This document shows positions 5,741 through 7,675 of a DNA stretch of 7,675 bases, piece by piece. This DNA is from JBBQBQ01 sp038317685 (GTDB taxonomy: Bacteria; Desulfobacterota; Desulfuromonadia; Desulfuromonadales; DDH964): positions 1-7,675 of the forward strand of contig JBBQBQ010000172.1 in NCBI GenBank assembly GCA_038317685.1. Direction: 5' to 3'. Both the position numbers and the translations under genes were made by a program. The notes below the pieces were generated by a model. The model was not told the origin of the DNA and ran no database searches. It worked only from the letters and a program-made list of their open reading frames with translations. Position 1 is the stretch's first letter, and each line of letters begins with the position of its first letter.

Positions 5741-6901
5741 TCAAAGGCGTTTGCGGAGCTGATGGCAGAAGCTCTTCAGGCGCGGTTGATCGAGGGTGCG
5801 GCGCAGCCTGGACGGTTCCCCCCGGTCGAACTCGGTGACCTCGGGGATCATGCCGCCGGGAGAGAACCGGAAGCTGTCGTCACAGTGATGACAGATCCCG
5901 ATTTCGTCTTTGCGGCGGAAGACCGTCTCCCGCAAACGCTGATAAGCAGGGCTTCTCCAGATGCTGGTAAAGGGTTGTTCGCGGAGGTTGCCGAGGATCA
6001 TCCCGGCGGTGTAATCACGGCAGCAGGGGACGACTTCGCCGTCGGCAAAGACATTGCTCATGGTCCAGACGCGCCGGCAGCTCCGGCGGGCACGAAGTCG
6101 CTGGTAACTGCCGGGGGCGTAGACATAGCGTCGCCAGTGGGGGTTGTCGGGGAGGATCTCGGAGTCCAGATAAGTCTCCCCGCAACTGGGGTTGGCCGTC
6201 TTGACGGTGAACAGGTCGACGCCGATGGCCCGGGCGAAGTCGCGGGTTGCTGCGACCTCGTGCTCGTTCTGGCGCATGACCACCATCCGCAGGTTGATCC
6301 GGGTTTTCGACCCCAGACGCCGTTTCAGGGCCACCAGCTGCTCCACCCCGGAGACCACCGTGGCGACATTTCCCTGCTGGCGGTAAGTGGCATAATTGCT
6401 CACCGAAACCGAATCGACGGCGACGATCAGATTGGTCAACCCCGAGCGAAGAATCGCCGTCACATACTCTTCGTCCTGCAGAAAATGGCAATTAGTGCTG
6501 GTGACGGTCTGGATACCGCGGTCGGCTGCGTAGCGGATCATCGCCGGCAGCTCCCGGTTCATGAACGGCTCCCCCCAGTCCCAGAGGATCAGGAAGAGGA
6601 GGTAAGGCTCCATGTCGTCGATCAGCCCCTGGAATTCGCTAAGCTTCATATCCCGCGGGGGGCGCTCCAGTTCGCCGCGCCCGCAGGGACAGAGGGGGCA
6701 GGCGAGGTTGCAGCGGTTGGTCGGTTCCACCTGGAGCAGATAGGGGTAGGCCGGGACGGAGAAGGACCGGGTGTCGAGCAGCATCCGGTTCATGGCAACC
6801 CAGTTGTCGAATTTGACCTTCGGGACTGAAGGGAAACGGTACGCGACCAGGTCGTGGAGGATTTCCGGGTGCCGGAAGAGTTTGGGAAGATGGTGCAGCA
6901 T
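5741..6901 (-). CDS. Radical SAM/SPASM protein, rSAM-A (paralogue of rSAM-B)
   Basis: A 386-residue enzyme with radical SAM ligands Cys64, Cys68 and Cys71 in CNLACPLC, WDWGEPFMNRELP at 107-119, and a SPASM-like C-terminus with Cys275, Cys293, Cys337 and Cys340 (ADGEVVPCCRDY, then GICHHC). Its catalytic core is nearly the same as rSAM-B, and positions correspond without gaps to residue 340. The last about 45 residues diverge: rSAM-A ends with EVTEFDRGEPS, and rSAM-B has a longer tail after EVTDLPPDGR. rSAM-A also has extra Cys at 240, 294 and 379 that rSAM-B lacks, so cluster chemistry or substrate may differ. The ATG at 6901 is supported by GGAG eight bases upstream and by the matching start of rSAM-B. 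It follows the glycosyltransferase stop after 61 bases. A role in modifying a peptide or glycan-linked substrate is inferred from family and neighbours only. Confidence 0.85.
   Translation of the reverse strand: MLHHLPKLFRHPEILHDLVAYRFPSVPKVKFDNWVAMNRMLLDTRSFSVPAYPYLLQVEPTNRCNLACPLCPCGRGELERPPRDMKLSEFQGLIDDMEPYLLFLILWDWGEPFMNRELPAMIRYAADRGIQTVTSTNCHFLQDEEYVTAILRSGLTNLIVAVDSVSVSNYATYRQQGNVATVVSGVEQLVALKRRLGSKTRINLRMVVMRQNEHEVAATRDFARAIGVDLFTVKTANPSCGETYLDSEILPDNPHWRRYVYAPGSYQRLRARRSCRRVWTMSNVFADGEVVPCCRDYTAGMILGNLREQPFTSIWRSPAYQRLRETVFRRKDEIGICHHCDDSFRFSPGGMIPEVTEFDRGEPSRLRRTLDQPRLKSFCHQLRKRL
6610..6655 (-). repeat. 46-base perfect repeat, copy in rSAM-A
   Basis: Identical to 5216-5261 in rSAM-B. 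It lies in the coding region just after the radical SAM cysteine motif, where the two proteins share RDMKLSEFQGLIDDM. Confidence 0.85.
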
Positions 6902-6931
6902 CGATCGTCTCCAAGAACCCAGGGGTCGCTC

Positions 6932-6966
6932 TTAAGGGGTGCTGCGCAGCTGCCGGCAACCCTTAA
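6932..6966 (-). other. Inverted repeat spanning the stop codon of the GT-B glycosyltransferase
   Basis: TTAAGGG at 6932-6938 and CCCTTAA at 6960-6966 are perfect 7-base inverted repeats flanking a GC-rich centre that includes the palindrome GCTGCGCAGC. The TAA stop of the glycosyltransferase sits inside one arm. The stem can be extended by a few pairs past one mismatch. No U tract follows, so it is more likely an mRNA structural element between the glycosyltransferase and rSAM-A than a terminator. Confidence 0.4.
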
Positions 6967-7675
6967 ACTCGGGGGCCATGAACCCTGTCCCGCCCGGTGA
7001 AGGGTGGCGATTCGAGGGCAGCATAGAAGATCTGCCGGCAGTTGTCTTCATGGAACCGGTCCGGAATCTGCGCTCCGCCCACTCCCGAACGGCAGGCGGC
7101 CAGAAAGGCAGCGACCCCTCCTTCGGCGGCGGAATCACCGGGGGGCAGCAGGAAGAGCTGCGGCGCCTCCGCGGCCAAACTCCAGACGGCGCTTCCGGTC
7201 GAGGTCACGGCGAGGATCGGCCTGCGAGTCGGAAGGTAGTCAAAGAGCTTGGCCGGCAAAGACGCCAGGGTGGCCGAGAGGAGGAGGAGGCCATGGGCTT
7301 TGTGCAGTTCCTCCCGTAAGGTATCCCCCTCGACCGGGGGCAGGACCTCGAGGCGGTGCCCCGTATCTGCAAAGGCGGCCTGCCAAGGCGCAATCTCCCG
7401 CAGGTCCACCGCGGTAAAGCGACCCCGCAAGAGGATCCGTAAGCGCCCGGGAAAGTCCCGCGAGCCCAAAAACAGGGGGTTGAGAAGCAACTCCACCCGA
7501 TTGTTGTATTTCGACCCGGTGAACTGACCCGCATACAACAGCCGCAGCTCATCTCCAGCCGGCGGGTGTTCGTCAGCAGAGCCCTCTCCCTCGAGCGGAT
7601 AACAGTTCGGCAGAACCGTCACCCGTTCGGCCAGTCGCGGAAACCGACCCAAAAGGAGCCCTCGCCACTCCGGAG
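6963..7675 (-). CDS. GT-B fold glycosyltransferase, C-terminal part, 5' end outside the window
   Basis: At least 236 residues are visible. The frame is open to the window edge, and EWRGLLLGRFPRLAERVTVLPN reads as ordinary protein across the internal TTG at 7652, so I treat the gene as truncated rather than starting there. VTVLPNCYPL followed by LRLLYAGQFTGSKYNNRVELLL is the usual linker and first strand of the GT-B C-terminal donor domain. LPAKLFDYLPTRRPILAV is the typical GT4-like donor-site helix, with a serine-leucine pair in place of an acidic E-x7-E motif as far as I can judge. It ends FHEDNCRQIFYAALE plus a short tail. It is expected to act on the same glycan as the other two glycosyltransferases. 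Its C-terminal DNA is partly repeated in the rSAM-A/rSAM-B spacer, which marks it as part of an old duplication unit. Confidence 0.8.
   Translation of the reverse strand, partial: PEWRGLLLGRFPRLAERVTVLPNCYPLEGEGSADEHPPAGDELRLLYAGQFTGSKYNNRVELLLNPLFLGSRDFPGRLRILLRGRFTAVDLREIAPWQAAFADTGHRLEVLPPVEGDTLREELHKAHGLLLLSATLASLPAKLFDYLPTRRPILAVTSTGSAVWSLAAEAPQLFLLPPGDSAAEGGVAAFLAACRSGVGGAQIPDRFHEDNCRQIFYAALESPPFTGRDRVHGPRV

Noticed and set aside
5633..6829. Long open frame on the plus strand across rSAM-A
   Set aside because: It is antisense to a gene with clear radical SAM motifs; its translation has no family motif and is rich in Gly/Asp/Val, as expected from the reverse complement of a GC-rich gene.

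Overview
The window is GC-rich and compact, and every credible gene is on the minus strand, so transcription runs from base 7675 towards base 1. Protein style (CTG/CGG-rich codons, radical SAM/SPASM enzymes beside glycosyltransferases) suggests a GC-rich Gram-negative bacterium, perhaps a Desulfuromonadia- or Geobacter-like member of Desulfobacterota. That assignment is weak, because no marker gene is present.

Layout in transcription order: (1) the C-terminal part of a GT-B fold glycosyltransferase, entering from beyond the right edge (6963-7675). (2) A radical SAM/SPASM protein, rSAM-A (5741-6901). (3) A 233-base spacer that still carries a decayed copy of the C-terminus of gene 1. (4) rSAM-B (4332-5507), a close paralogue of rSAM-A. 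(5) A third, unrelated-looking radical SAM protein, rSAM-C (3337-4299). (6) A family 2 glycosyltransferase (2618-3340), overlapping rSAM-C by ATGA. Its frame closes right after a nine-C tract, and a second GT2-like C-terminal segment follows in another frame (2104-2622). (7) A GT4-like glycosyltransferase (902-2002). (8) A PqqD-like protein (459-902), joined to gene 7 by a TGATG junction. (9) The N-terminal 150 codons of what looks like an HPr-kinase-related P-loop kinase (1-450, cut by the left edge).

The tight junctions (TGATG, ATGA, 8-base gaps) indicate one operon-like unit. Three glycosyltransferases point to a surface or secreted polysaccharide. The PqqD-like protein plus HprK-like kinase pair and the SPASM enzymes belong to the vocabulary of ribosomally made, post-translationally modified peptides. 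The combination suggests a glycan locus with an embedded peptide- or protein-modification module, but no convincing precursor peptide is visible here. The locus also records repeated duplication and deletion: a tandem rSAM pair, a relic of a glycosyltransferase C-terminus between them, and a second GT2 C-terminal segment abutting the first GT2 gene at a slippage-prone homopolymer. No tRNA, rRNA, CRISPR, insertion sequence, clear promoter or classical U-tract terminator was seen.
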